From: Clostridium puniceum
Lineage (GTDB): Bacteria > Bacillota > Clostridia > Clostridiales > Clostridiaceae
DNA: 64,000 nt
Assembly: GCF_002006345.1 (NCBI RefSeq)
Contig: NZ_LZZM01000153.1
Location: forward strand, 1-64,000
Direction: 5' to 3'
The notes under the pieces are model-generated. The model was not told the origin of the DNA and searched no databases. It was given only the letters and a program-made list of their open reading frames with translations. Positions 17,717-25,196 of the stretch are shown here, in pieces. Every line of letters starts with the position of its first letter. The stretch's first letter is position 1. The position numbers were made by a program, and so were the translations under genes.

Positions 17717-18421
17717 TTAGTGAATGTTTCTTATATCATGAGTATATGTACGCTTTTTATGAAAATTAACATCGATTATATTGTTATATTTATTTTTAAA
17801 AATAGATTGATATTTATATGATATTGTTTTATTATATGATGAATTTAAGTATATATTCAATATTTTATTAGAGAGTTTAAAAATTTTTTTGTTTATTTTG
17901 AATTTTGTTTTTAAATCTACATCTTCCCAATTCATTTCGTAAAGAGTTTTAGAAAATCTAAATACATTATGTATTCCCCAGAAAATTAAATTCTTTTTTA
18001 AGTTATTAGTGATATAAGACAATCCAGCACCTGAGGTAGTGGATATCACTAAACCAATCTTATTATTCATAATAGATTTTGTATTATATTCAATAGATTT
18101 GTAAAATAAATGTTCCAAAAGTGATTTTAGTTCTGTAGTCATATTACATTGGATTACAGGACATGCAAGTATTATTAAATCAGAATTATTAAGGGATTTT
18201 GTAAGGTATTCAATGGAATTAGAATTAGGATAAGTAACTTCATTATTTATAAAACATGAAAAAAATTTATCAGAATAATTAGGGAAATCTTTTTCTAAAA
18301 AAAATTCCTTAACATTTATACGTATAGTAAGTCTAAGACTATTTAATAACATTTGAACACAATTATATGTGCATGCTTTTCTGGTAGTTCCATAAATAAT
18401 AGCAATATTCACTAATATCAT
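17717..18421 (-). CDS. Flavodoxin-fold NAD(P)H-dependent FMN reductase family protein
   Basis: A 234-residue cytoplasmic protein. The N-terminal NIAIIYGTTRKACTYNCVQML resembles the phosphate-binding loop of NADPH-dependent FMN reductases, and LIILACPVIQCNMTTELKSLLEHL matches their second flavin-contact region. The C-terminal 40 residues are Lys/Asn-rich and not recognisable. Its ATG overlaps the stop of the TetR gene by 4 nt (ATGA), so the two form one operon on the minus strand. TetR + flavodoxin-fold reductase pairs often respond to small toxic compounds, but the substrate is unknown. The pair sits between lic genes facing the other way and is probably unrelated to them. Confidence 0.65.
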   Translation of the reverse strand: MILVNIAIIYGTTRKACTYNCVQMLLNSLRLTIRINVKEFFLEKDFPNYSDKFFSCFINNEVTYPNSNSIEYLTKSLNNSDLIILACPVIQCNMTTELKSLLEHLFYKSIEYNTKSIMNNKIGLVISTTSGAGLSYITNNLKKNLIFWGIHNVFRFSKTLYEMNWEDVDLKTKFKINKKIFKLSNKILNIYLNSSYNKTISYKYQSIFKNKYNNIIDVNFHKKRTYTHDIRNIH

Positions 18422-19023
18422 CCTTTCAATGTATACATATCTTTAAATTGACTAATGTGTTTTTTTAATGACGTAAGCTCTTTATCTGTTATAGAATCAT
18501 GTCTATAAAATAATAAAAAGATTGGAGAGTAAAATTGGATAGCTAAAGTATATGGATCTTTTTTTATTAAAATATTTGAATTAATTAGGGATTCGAATAT
18601 TTTTGAATGAAAATTAAGTACATCCTCAATAAATAATTTATGATATAAATCTGCTATTTTAGAGTTGTTAAACTGTTCTATTGTAAGCAATTTTCTAAAC
18701 TTAACCATATATTCATCTTGTAAGCAAAATCTACAAATATCTAAGCTTTTAGTAAAAAATTGATCCTTAGTCCACTTAATATCATTAAGTATAATTCCAT
18801 GAGTATCAGTTTCCATTTTTACACTTGAAAAAAATTTATTTATACGCTCTGAATACCTTCTAATTATAGTATCAAAAATATCTTGTTTATTTTTGAAATG
18901 ATTATAAAGAGAACTTGCTTTAATTCCAACTGCTTTGGCAATATCTCTAACAGATATGGCATTAAAGCCTTTTGTTGAAAAAAGTGTTAAGGATTCATGG
19001 ATAATTTTTTCTTTTGTATTCAT
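18418..19023 (-). CDS. TetR/AcrR family transcriptional regulator
   Basis: A 201-residue repressor. The N-terminal TetR helix-turn-helix is clear (ISVRDIAKAVGIKASSLYNHFKNKQDIF, residues about 23-50). The rest is a helical ligand-binding part without recognisable ligand residues. It is co-transcribed with the reductase, overlapping it by 4 nt. A perfect 20-bp palindrome about 205 bp upstream of its ATG (19228-19247) is the best candidate operator and could also affect the divergent flippase gene. Confidence 0.88.
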   Translation of the reverse strand: MNTKEKIIHESLTLFSTKGFNAISVRDIAKAVGIKASSLYNHFKNKQDIFDTIIRRYSERINKFFSSVKMETDTHGIILNDIKWTKDQFFTKSLDICRFCLQDEYMVKFRKLLTIEQFNNSKIADLYHKLFIEDVLNFHSKIFESLINSNILIKKDPYTLAIQFYSPIFLLFYRHDSITDKELTSLKKHISQFKDMYTLKG

Positions 19024-19227
19024 AAAAACTCCTTGTTAAATGTTATTGGCTGTATTTTAAAATTTTTAACAATTATTCATATATAAATAAGTAAATTTAA
19101 AATTTTAGTATGAAAGTTTCTAAATAACTTTCGATAGTAATTTTATTATTTATACACAAATTATCAATATACTATTATAGAGTTTGAAAAACTTTTAAAA
19201 ATACAGCAATAATAAAATTTTAATTTA

Positions 19228-19247
19228 AAACTAACAAATGTTAGTTT
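19228..19247. promoter_or_regulatory. Perfect palindrome AAACTAACA-AA-TGTTAGTTT, candidate TetR operator
   Basis: Two 9-bp arms around a 2-bp centre lie between the TetR gene and the divergent flippase gene. Length and symmetry are typical for TetR-family operators, and the position suits autoregulation. The assignment rests only on symmetry and location. Confidence 0.6.
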
Positions 19248-19313
19248 AATTATAACTAATAATCACAATAAAGTCCATAAATTTCAAAAAAATATATAAA
19301 ATTGTAAAGTTAA

Positions 19314-19342
19314 TTGACAATAAATAGCGTTAAATGTACAAT
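19314..19342 (+). promoter_or_regulatory. Sigma-A promoter of the flippase gene
   Basis: TTGACA (19314-19319), a 17-nt spacer and TACAAT (19337-19342). It lies about 75 nt before the flippase ATG. Unlike the other lic-region promoters, it has no GTTCA-N5-TGAAC dyad downstream. Confidence 0.75.
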
Positions 19343-19417
19343 TGAAAAAGTGAAAAAAGAAAGTGATAAGAGCATAGATAGTTTTTAATATGCTTTTATT
19401 TATGGAGGCTAGGAAAA

Positions 19418-20878
19418 ATGGCTAAATCAATTTCAAAGAATGCAATTTTTAAAGCAATGTTAAATTTATTCAATATAATTTTGCCTATATTAGTAATACC
19501 TTTAGTTAGTAGATCATTTGGAGATGAATTATATGGATACATGGGGTATGGAGATTCTTTAACTGCATATTTTTTGATATTTGCTAGTTTTGGGATTTAT
19601 CAATATGGTTTACGAGAAATAAGCAAAGTTCGTGATGATAAAATTAAACTCAGTCAGACATTTACAAGTTTATTTGTTTTCACCGTTATTACAAATGTTA
19701 TTGCATCGGTTGCATATATGATATTTGTAGCCATTTATTATAAAAATCAACCATATTTTTATACATGTATAGTTTTAGGCTTTAACTTAGTTTTTAATAT
19801 GTTTTATGTGGAATGGGTTAATGAAGCGGTAGAAAATTATGATTTTATCGCTATTAAAACAATGGCAGTTAGAATAATATATTCAGCAATAATTTTATTG
19901 TTTGTTAGACAAAAGGAAGACTTTATATTTTATTTATATTTAGTTGTAGGGTTTAACTTCATAAATAACATAATAAGTTTTATATATGTGAAGAAAAAAT
20001 TAAAGTTTGATTTTTCTAATTTAGAAATTCTTAAACATATAAAACCTATGCTTTATGTAGTAATTCTTACTAGTACTGGTGTTTTATATACTCAACTTGA
20101 TAAAATAATGTTAAAAGACAGTCCAGGGGGAACTACAGCTGTTGGTTATTATTATATGGCTCAAAGGGTAGCGAGCATAATAAGTACATTATTATTAACA
20201 TTAGTTCAGGTTACTATGCCAAGGCTTTCTAATTATTTAGGAAAAGAATCGAGAAGTGAGTATTTAATATTATTAAAAAAAGTAGTAAGAATATACTTTA
20301 TAGTTTTATTTCCAGCATCTATAGGTTTGTTTTGCCTTTCTAAAGAAGCAATATATATTTTTGGTGGAAAAGATTTCTTGGGCGCAGTTCCAGTAATGTT
20401 TGTATTTGCAATACATATGTTAGTCATTGGAATTGAAAGCGTAATAGCAAATCAAATAATATACCTTCATGGAAAAGAAAAAGATGATGCCATATTAGTA
20501 TTAATTGGTGGAGTAATTAATTTGATATTTAATGTAACATTAACTATTACAGGAAACTTTAACATGGTGACAGCTATAGCAACTACTCTTATTGCTAATA
20601 TAATTATATTAATACTAGAATATAGAATGGTTAAAAAGGTTATAAAACTAGATATACATTTATTTGAATATGAAAATATTAAATATTTCTATTATTCTTT
20701 AGTGTTTATACCAATAACATTCGGAATAAAATTTTTTGTAGATAATACACTTATTGCATGTGTATTTGAAGTTCTAATATGTGGATTAGTTTATTTGTGT
20801 ATACTTACAATTACTAAGGATGAAGTATTTTTTGAGATAACAAATAAAGTTCTTGTGAAACTAAAACTTAAAAGGTAA
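19418..20878 (+). CDS. Polysaccharide/teichoic acid flippase, TacF/Wzx-like
   Basis: A 486-residue integral membrane protein with about 12-14 hydrophobic segments across its whole length and the MATE/MVF-type N-terminus (LVIPLVSRSFGDELYGYMGYGDSL). Family members carry undecaprenyl-linked glycans across the membrane. In pneumococcus the homologous TacF is encoded beside lic genes and exports choline-loaded teichoic acid chains. The position here, between licCA-licC and a LicB-like gene, makes a TacF-like role attractive, but sequence alone cannot separate it from a general Wzx flippase. The start ATG follows GGAGG. It has its own promoter and a terminator. Confidence 0.78.
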   Translation: MAKSISKNAIFKAMLNLFNIILPILVIPLVSRSFGDELYGYMGYGDSLTAYFLIFASFGIYQYGLREISKVRDDKIKLSQTFTSLFVFTVITNVIASVAYMIFVAIYYKNQPYFYTCIVLGFNLVFNMFYVEWVNEAVENYDFIAIKTMAVRIIYSAIILLFVRQKEDFIFYLYLVVGFNFINNIISFIYVKKKLKFDFSNLEILKHIKPMLYVVILTSTGVLYTQLDKIMLKDSPGGTTAVGYYYMAQRVASIISTLLLTLVQVTMPRLSNYLGKESRSEYLILLKKVVRIYFIVLFPASIGLFCLSKEAIYIFGGKDFLGAVPVMFVFAIHMLVIGIESVIANQIIYLHGKEKDDAILVLIGGVINLIFNVTLTITGNFNMVTAIATTLIANIIILILEYRMVKKVIKLDIHLFEYENIKYFYYSLVFIPITFGIKFFVDNTLIACVFEVLICGLVYLCILTITKDEVFFEITNKVLVKLKLKR

Positions 20879-20974
20879 ATTTTGAGAATATATTACCTAT
20901 AGATTTTAAGTTGTTAAATTAAGTGGAATTACTATATATTACTTTAATATATCAATAATAAATAGAAAAGTTTG

Positions 20975-21026
20975 TAGCATAGAAGACAATAATAAATAAA
21001 AAGATATTGTTTTTTATGCTATTTTT
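20975..21026 (+). terminator. Terminator after the flippase gene
   Basis: TAGCATA (20975-20981) pairs with TATGCTA (21015-21021), with an inner ACAATA/TATTGT stem, followed by TTTTT (21022-21026). It lies about 100 nt after the stop and isolates the flippase gene from the next one. Confidence 0.65.
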
Positions 21027-21056
21027 ATATTAAAAAATAAATTATTATTTTTTATC

Positions 21057-21116
21057 TGAACATATTGTCATGAACAATGAACAATGTTAATATGAATATG
21101 TTCACAAAATGAACTT
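21057..21116 (+). promoter_or_regulatory. 60-bp promoter/operator block, copy A (before the LicB-like gene)
   Basis: This block aligns without gaps to 46285-46344, with 52 of 60 bases identical by my count. It contains TTGTCA (21065-21070), a 17-nt spacer and TAATAT (21088-21093) as a likely sigma-A promoter. Direct TGAAC repeats begin at 21057, 21071 and 21078. The dyad GTTCACAAAATGAAC (21100-21114) starts 6 nt after the -10 box. The spared positions are the TGAAC/GTTCA units and the -10 box, as expected for a shared binding site. Confidence 0.75.
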
Positions 21117-21277
21117 AATAAATCTGAACGAAATTATGTTAAATTTATTATATTATATTAATTATTTTTACTATGAAAAAATCTTTATAAGTAAGTCTAA
21201 TATAGAAAATTAAGTAGTGAAATTTAGAAGTGATAATTATTATGTAATAAAATAAAATTATATTGAGGGGGATTTTT

Positions 21278-22252
21278 ATGGAAATCAATAAAGGCAATTA
21301 TAAACTTGGCGTAATGAGTGGAATAACTTCAGCTATTACTTGGGGATTAGATACAGTTTTAATGGCAATAATACTTGCAATGAGTCCATTTTTACCAGAA
21401 GGAGCAGCATTTTTAGCACCATTTATAACAGCATTTTTTCATGATGCTTTTTCAACAGTGTGGACATTTATATATCTTGCATTTAAGAAAGAGCTAGGAA
21501 ATTTGTTTAGATCTATGAAAACTAAGAGTGCTTTATTCGTTGTTTTAGCAGCACTTATGGGAGGTCCTATTGGAATGACTGGATATTTAGTTGCAGTCAA
21601 ACTTATTGGGCCATCTTATACAGCTATAATTTCATCATTATATCCAGCAGTTGGAGCAATTTTAGCATATTTTATATTAAAAGAAAAAATGAATAAAAAA
21701 GCATGGCTTGGATTAATATTTGCAATTATAGGAGTATCAATAATTGGATATTCAGCAGGTGAAGCTGGAACTAGTATCGTAGGATTCTTGTGTGCATTAC
21801 TATGTGTATTTGGATGGGGGAGTGAATGTGTTATATGTGCATATGGAATGAAGGGGGATGAAGTATCTTCAGAATATGCACTTCAAATAAGGCAATTAAC
21901 ATCAGCAGTCGTTTATGGATTGTTAATAATTCCAATTGTTGGAGGTATAGGACTTAGCTTTGAGATTTTAAGGACAAGCATAATTTGGTGGATTGCAGCA
22001 ACTGCATTATCAGGAACAATATCATATTTATTTTACTATAATGCAATTTATAAAATTGGAGCAACTAAAGCTATGGGCTTAAATATAACATATGTTGTTT
22101 GGTCAATTGTTTTTGATGTATTCATTAATGGACGTGCAATAGATTTAAAAACAATTTTATGTAGTATAATGGTTATAGGAGGCGTATACTTTGTAGCAAA
22201 AGCGCCAGAAGAAGAAACAAGTGAACAACCAGAAATTGCAGCGGTTGAATAA
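21278..22252 (+). CDS. DMT/EamA-family permease, LicB-like choline transporter candidate
   Basis: A 324-residue membrane protein with about ten hydrophobic helices arranged as two EamA repeats (second starting near residue 165). The drug/metabolite transporter superfamily includes LicB, the choline permease of lic operons. The location next to choline kinase, LicC and a flippase supports choline or a related amine as substrate, but sequence alone does not prove this. ATG 21278 is chosen, behind GAGGGGG; TTG 21263 lies in front of that site. A 60-bp promoter block is shared with a distant ABC importer, and its dyad also occurs before the choline kinase gene, suggesting joint control. Confidence 0.75.
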   Translation: MEINKGNYKLGVMSGITSAITWGLDTVLMAIILAMSPFLPEGAAFLAPFITAFFHDAFSTVWTFIYLAFKKELGNLFRSMKTKSALFVVLAALMGGPIGMTGYLVAVKLIGPSYTAIISSLYPAVGAILAYFILKEKMNKKAWLGLIFAIIGVSIIGYSAGEAGTSIVGFLCALLCVFGWGSECVICAYGMKGDEVSSEYALQIRQLTSAVVYGLLIIPIVGGIGLSFEILRTSIIWWIAATALSGTISYLFYYNAIYKIGATKAMGLNITYVVWSIVFDVFINGRAIDLKTILCSIMVIGGVYFVAKAPEEETSEQPEIAAVE

Positions 22253-22269
22253 TATTAAAAAGTAATATT

Positions 22270-22317
22270 AAAGTGTTAAACAAGTTGAGTTAGAATGGCT
22301 TGTTTAGCACTTTTTTT
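22270..22317 (+). terminator. Terminator after the LicB-like gene
   Basis: AAAGTGTTAAACAAG (22270-22284) pairs with CTTGTTTAGCACTTT (22299-22313), one G-U pair, followed by T residues to 22317. A strong intrinsic terminator about 20 nt after the stop. Confidence 0.88.
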
Positions 22318-22620
22318 GTTAAATGAGTCTTGAAATTATGGAATTTTTCATGAACTAGAGCTATTAATTTATTTAATTTTAAAAATCATAATGTATATAG
22401 TAAAAAACATTGAATAGATTTAGTAGAGAGATTTTTCTTTATAAAATTCTAATTATAAAAAAATATATATAATAATCAAAAAGTTTGATAAAATTAATGT
22501 ATAATATCTTTCATAAATCGTGATAATGTGAGTAAGGCTATAAAAATAGAAAGGAAAGTTAATTTGTGTGTTAGAGAAAAATCTTTAATATTTCCATTAA
22601 ATGATTATAGGAGGGAAAAT
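22318..22620. other. Intergenic region before the diguanylate cyclase
   Basis: No separate gene is seen. An in-frame extension upstream of 22621 is open from 22528 but lacks a ribosome-binding site and codes for unlikely residues. AGGAGG near 22610 serves the ATG at 22621. No promoter of good spacing was found. Confidence 0.4.
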
Positions 22621-25023
22621 ATGAATATAAGAAGGAGATTTATAATTTTTTCTATTATATTAGGAATAGTTCCTGTAATTATTTCAACAAGTATATGTAT
22701 TGCAAAATTTAATGCTAAGAATAAGGAATTGATTGAAGAAAATGTTATTGCATCTGCTCATGATCAAGCTATGCATTTAGAATATTTCTTTAATCAAAAT
22801 ATAAGTGATCTTAAAATTATTGCAGGTATACCATTAGTTAAAGATTTTCTAATTGATCCAAATAATAAAGCAGATAAGAAAAATAAACAAGATATTACTG
22901 AAGAAGTAAATGACATTTTGAATAATAGAAAAAATCAACAATTTTATTTGAATACAGGAATACTTATTAATAATACAGGAGTTGTAATTGGATCTAGTGA
23001 TCAAGAGAATATTGGAAAAATTAAAATACTATCAAAAGCAGAGTTACAAAAACTTGAGCATAATGAAGTAGTTGTGACAAATATTGTAGAAAAAGAATAT
23101 CCCAATAAAAAAACTAAAAGTGTAGTAATCGCGAGCCCAATATTTTTTGAAAATGAATATATAGGTGCTGTAGCTAATGTAATAAATATGAGTTATTTCG
23201 AAAAAATTGTAAACGATGTAAATTTTTTCGAAGATGGCAAAATAGTAATAATGGATGGAAATGGTGTTGTTGCATCAAGTAATAGTGAAAATTTAACAGA
23301 GAGTATTGATAAAATTACTATCCCTAATAATTTATATGAACAATGGGATAAAATAGACTTTGATAATAATCATAATGGTGTAATAGAATATACTATAGGT
23401 GGAATTGAAAAAATAGGACATTACTCAAGGATTAATGATACTGGCTGGATAGTATTAAGTTCTGTTAACTGGGAGAAATTTAATACACCTAGGGATAAGA
23501 ATATATTTACTATAGTTATATTGTTAATATTTATTTTGATAATTACAATAATTTCTTACACATTTATAATTAATCATTTCTCAAAACCAATATATGAGTT
23601 ATTAAAGGTTATAAGAAAAATAAAACAAGGAGATTATAGAGATAGATTTATATATAATAAAGATAATGAATTTGGGGAAATAGCTAAAGCATTTAATGAT
23701 TTAATGGATAACATAGAAAAAAACAAGCAATATATAGAAACTAAGAATAGAGATTTACAATCTATAACATCCAATATACCAGGTGGAGTTCATCGATGTA
23801 AAATAAAAGGTGGAGAATTTTATTTTGATTTTTTAAGTAGTGGTTATTTAAATATGTTAGGTTATGAAAAACATGAATTTAGAGAAATTTTTAATAAAAA
23901 AATAATTGATTTATTTTACGAAAATGATCGTGAAAGAGTAATTAGTGAAACAAAAGAACAATTAAGTAAATCTAACAAATATAATGTTGAATATAGAATT
24001 AAGCGAAAAGACGGGAGCATTATATGGTTATTAGATAATGGGCAAATTATTAAAAATAAAGATGGTAAAGTGTTTAGTTATAATGTGGCAATAAATATAA
24101 CAGAATCTAAAATAATTCAAGAGGAACTTAAACATAGTGAAGAGCGTTATCGCATAATTATGTCTCAAACAGAAGATATAATTTTTGAATGGGATATTAT
24201 TAAAGATACCATTAATTTTTCTGAAAATTGGAAAAAGAAATTTAATTCTTTGCAAGTCATGGAAGAGGTAAGTAAGAAAATATATGAAACTAATATTATA
24301 TATAAAGAAGACATTAAAAGTTTTGGTAAACTATTAAATAATATTATTAATGGAAACACATATGAAGAAACGGAAATTAGGCTTAGAAAAACTGAGGGAG
24401 ATTATATTTGGTGTAAAATAAGAATTACTGCCATGTTTGATGAAAAGGGGAACATATTCAAGGCAGTAGGCGCAATAATTGATATTAATAAAGAAAAAAT
24501 AAAAGGTGAAGATCTTTTATTCAAGGCTCAAAGAGACAGTTTGACTGAATTATTTAATAAAGGAAATACTCAAAACATGATTGAAGAGTATATAGAAAAT
24601 GAGGGCATAAATTCTAATAGTGCATTATTTGTAATAGATATAGATAATTTTAAAGCCGTTAATGATAATTTAGGTCATTTAGCTGGTGATGCAGTCTTAA
24701 GAAGTATTTCTTCAATGCTTGCAGAAGTTTTTTCAGAAGATTCAATTATTGGTAGAATAGGTGGAGATGAATTTGTTGTATTTTTAAAAAAAATAAGTTC
24801 AGAAGAATTATTATATAAAAAAGCAGATGAGTTAGTTAAAGGACTTAGAAGTAATTTTACAGGAGAAACAAAAGAATATAAGGTATCTGGAAGTATAGGA
24901 ATTGCTAAGTATCCGGAACATGGAGAGTCTTTTAAAGAGCTTTTTGAAAATGCAGATAAAGCAGTCTATTTAGCTAAAAAGAAAGGAAAAGATAATTATT
25001 GTTTTTATAAAGATATTAAATAG
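22621..25023 (+). CDS. Membrane diguanylate cyclase (dCache-HAMP-PAS-PAS-GGDEF)
   Basis: An 800-residue sensor enzyme. A membrane segment near residues 8-28, an extracellular dCache-type sensor to about 290, a second membrane segment near 295-320 and a HAMP region precede two PAS domains (about 375-510 and 510-640). The C-terminal GGDEF domain has the intact catalytic motif GGDEF at 714-718. No RxxD inhibitory site is seen at the usual place, so product feedback may be absent. It would make c-di-GMP from GTP in response to an external ligand that cannot be deduced. ATG 22621 is preferred because of its AGGAGG. It is the only GGDEF protein in the window; the HD-GYP enzyme at 4.2 kb is the counterpart activity. 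Confidence 0.9.
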   Translation: MNIRRRFIIFSIILGIVPVIISTSICIAKFNAKNKELIEENVIASAHDQAMHLEYFFNQNISDLKIIAGIPLVKDFLIDPNNKADKKNKQDITEEVNDILNNRKNQQFYLNTGILINNTGVVIGSSDQENIGKIKILSKAELQKLEHNEVVVTNIVEKEYPNKKTKSVVIASPIFFENEYIGAVANVINMSYFEKIVNDVNFFEDGKIVIMDGNGVVASSNSENLTESIDKITIPNNLYEQWDKIDFDNNHNGVIEYTIGGIEKIGHYSRINDTGWIVLSSVNWEKFNTPRDKNIFTIVILLIFILIITIISYTFIINHFSKPIYELLKVIRKIKQGDYRDRFIYNKDNEFGEIAKAFNDLMDNIEKNKQYIETKNRDLQSITSNIPGGVHRCKIKGGEFYFDFLSSGYLNMLGYEKHEFREIFNKKIIDLFYENDRERVISETKEQLSKSNKYNVEYRIKRKDGSIIWLLDNGQIIKNKDGKVFSYNVAINITESKIIQEELKHSEERYRIIMSQTEDIIFEWDIIKDTINFSENWKKKFNSLQVMEEVSKKIYETNIIYKEDIKSFGKLLNNIINGNTYEETEIRLRKTEGDYIWCKIRITAMFDEKGNIFKAVGAIIDINKEKIKGEDLLFKAQRDSLTELFNKGNTQNMIEEYIENEGINSNSALFVIDIDNFKAVNDNLGHLAGDAVLRSISSMLAEVFSEDSIIGRIGGDEFVVFLKKISSEELLYKKADELVKGLRSNFTGETKEYKVSGSIGIAKYPEHGESFKELFENADKAVYLAKKKGKDNYCFYKDIK

Positions 25024-25196
25024 AATATTAATAAGAATATATATGTTTTTGTAAATTTGCTATATTAAATCTATGTATATAATATGAATATATGTAGTTT
25101 ATTTATTGAAACATATATAATAAAAGTTTTATTGTGAAAGTTTGTTGGAAGAAATATTTAAATACTAGAGAAAAGGTATAAAGAGGGGGAGATTAA

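Noticed and set aside
22485-22505. TTGATA and TATAAT before the diguanylate cyclase as a promoter
   Set aside because: The spacer is only 9 nt.
14593-22620. The lic region as a mobile element or prophage cargo
   Set aside because: No integrase, transposase, direct repeats or tRNA was seen, and base composition looks like the surroundings.
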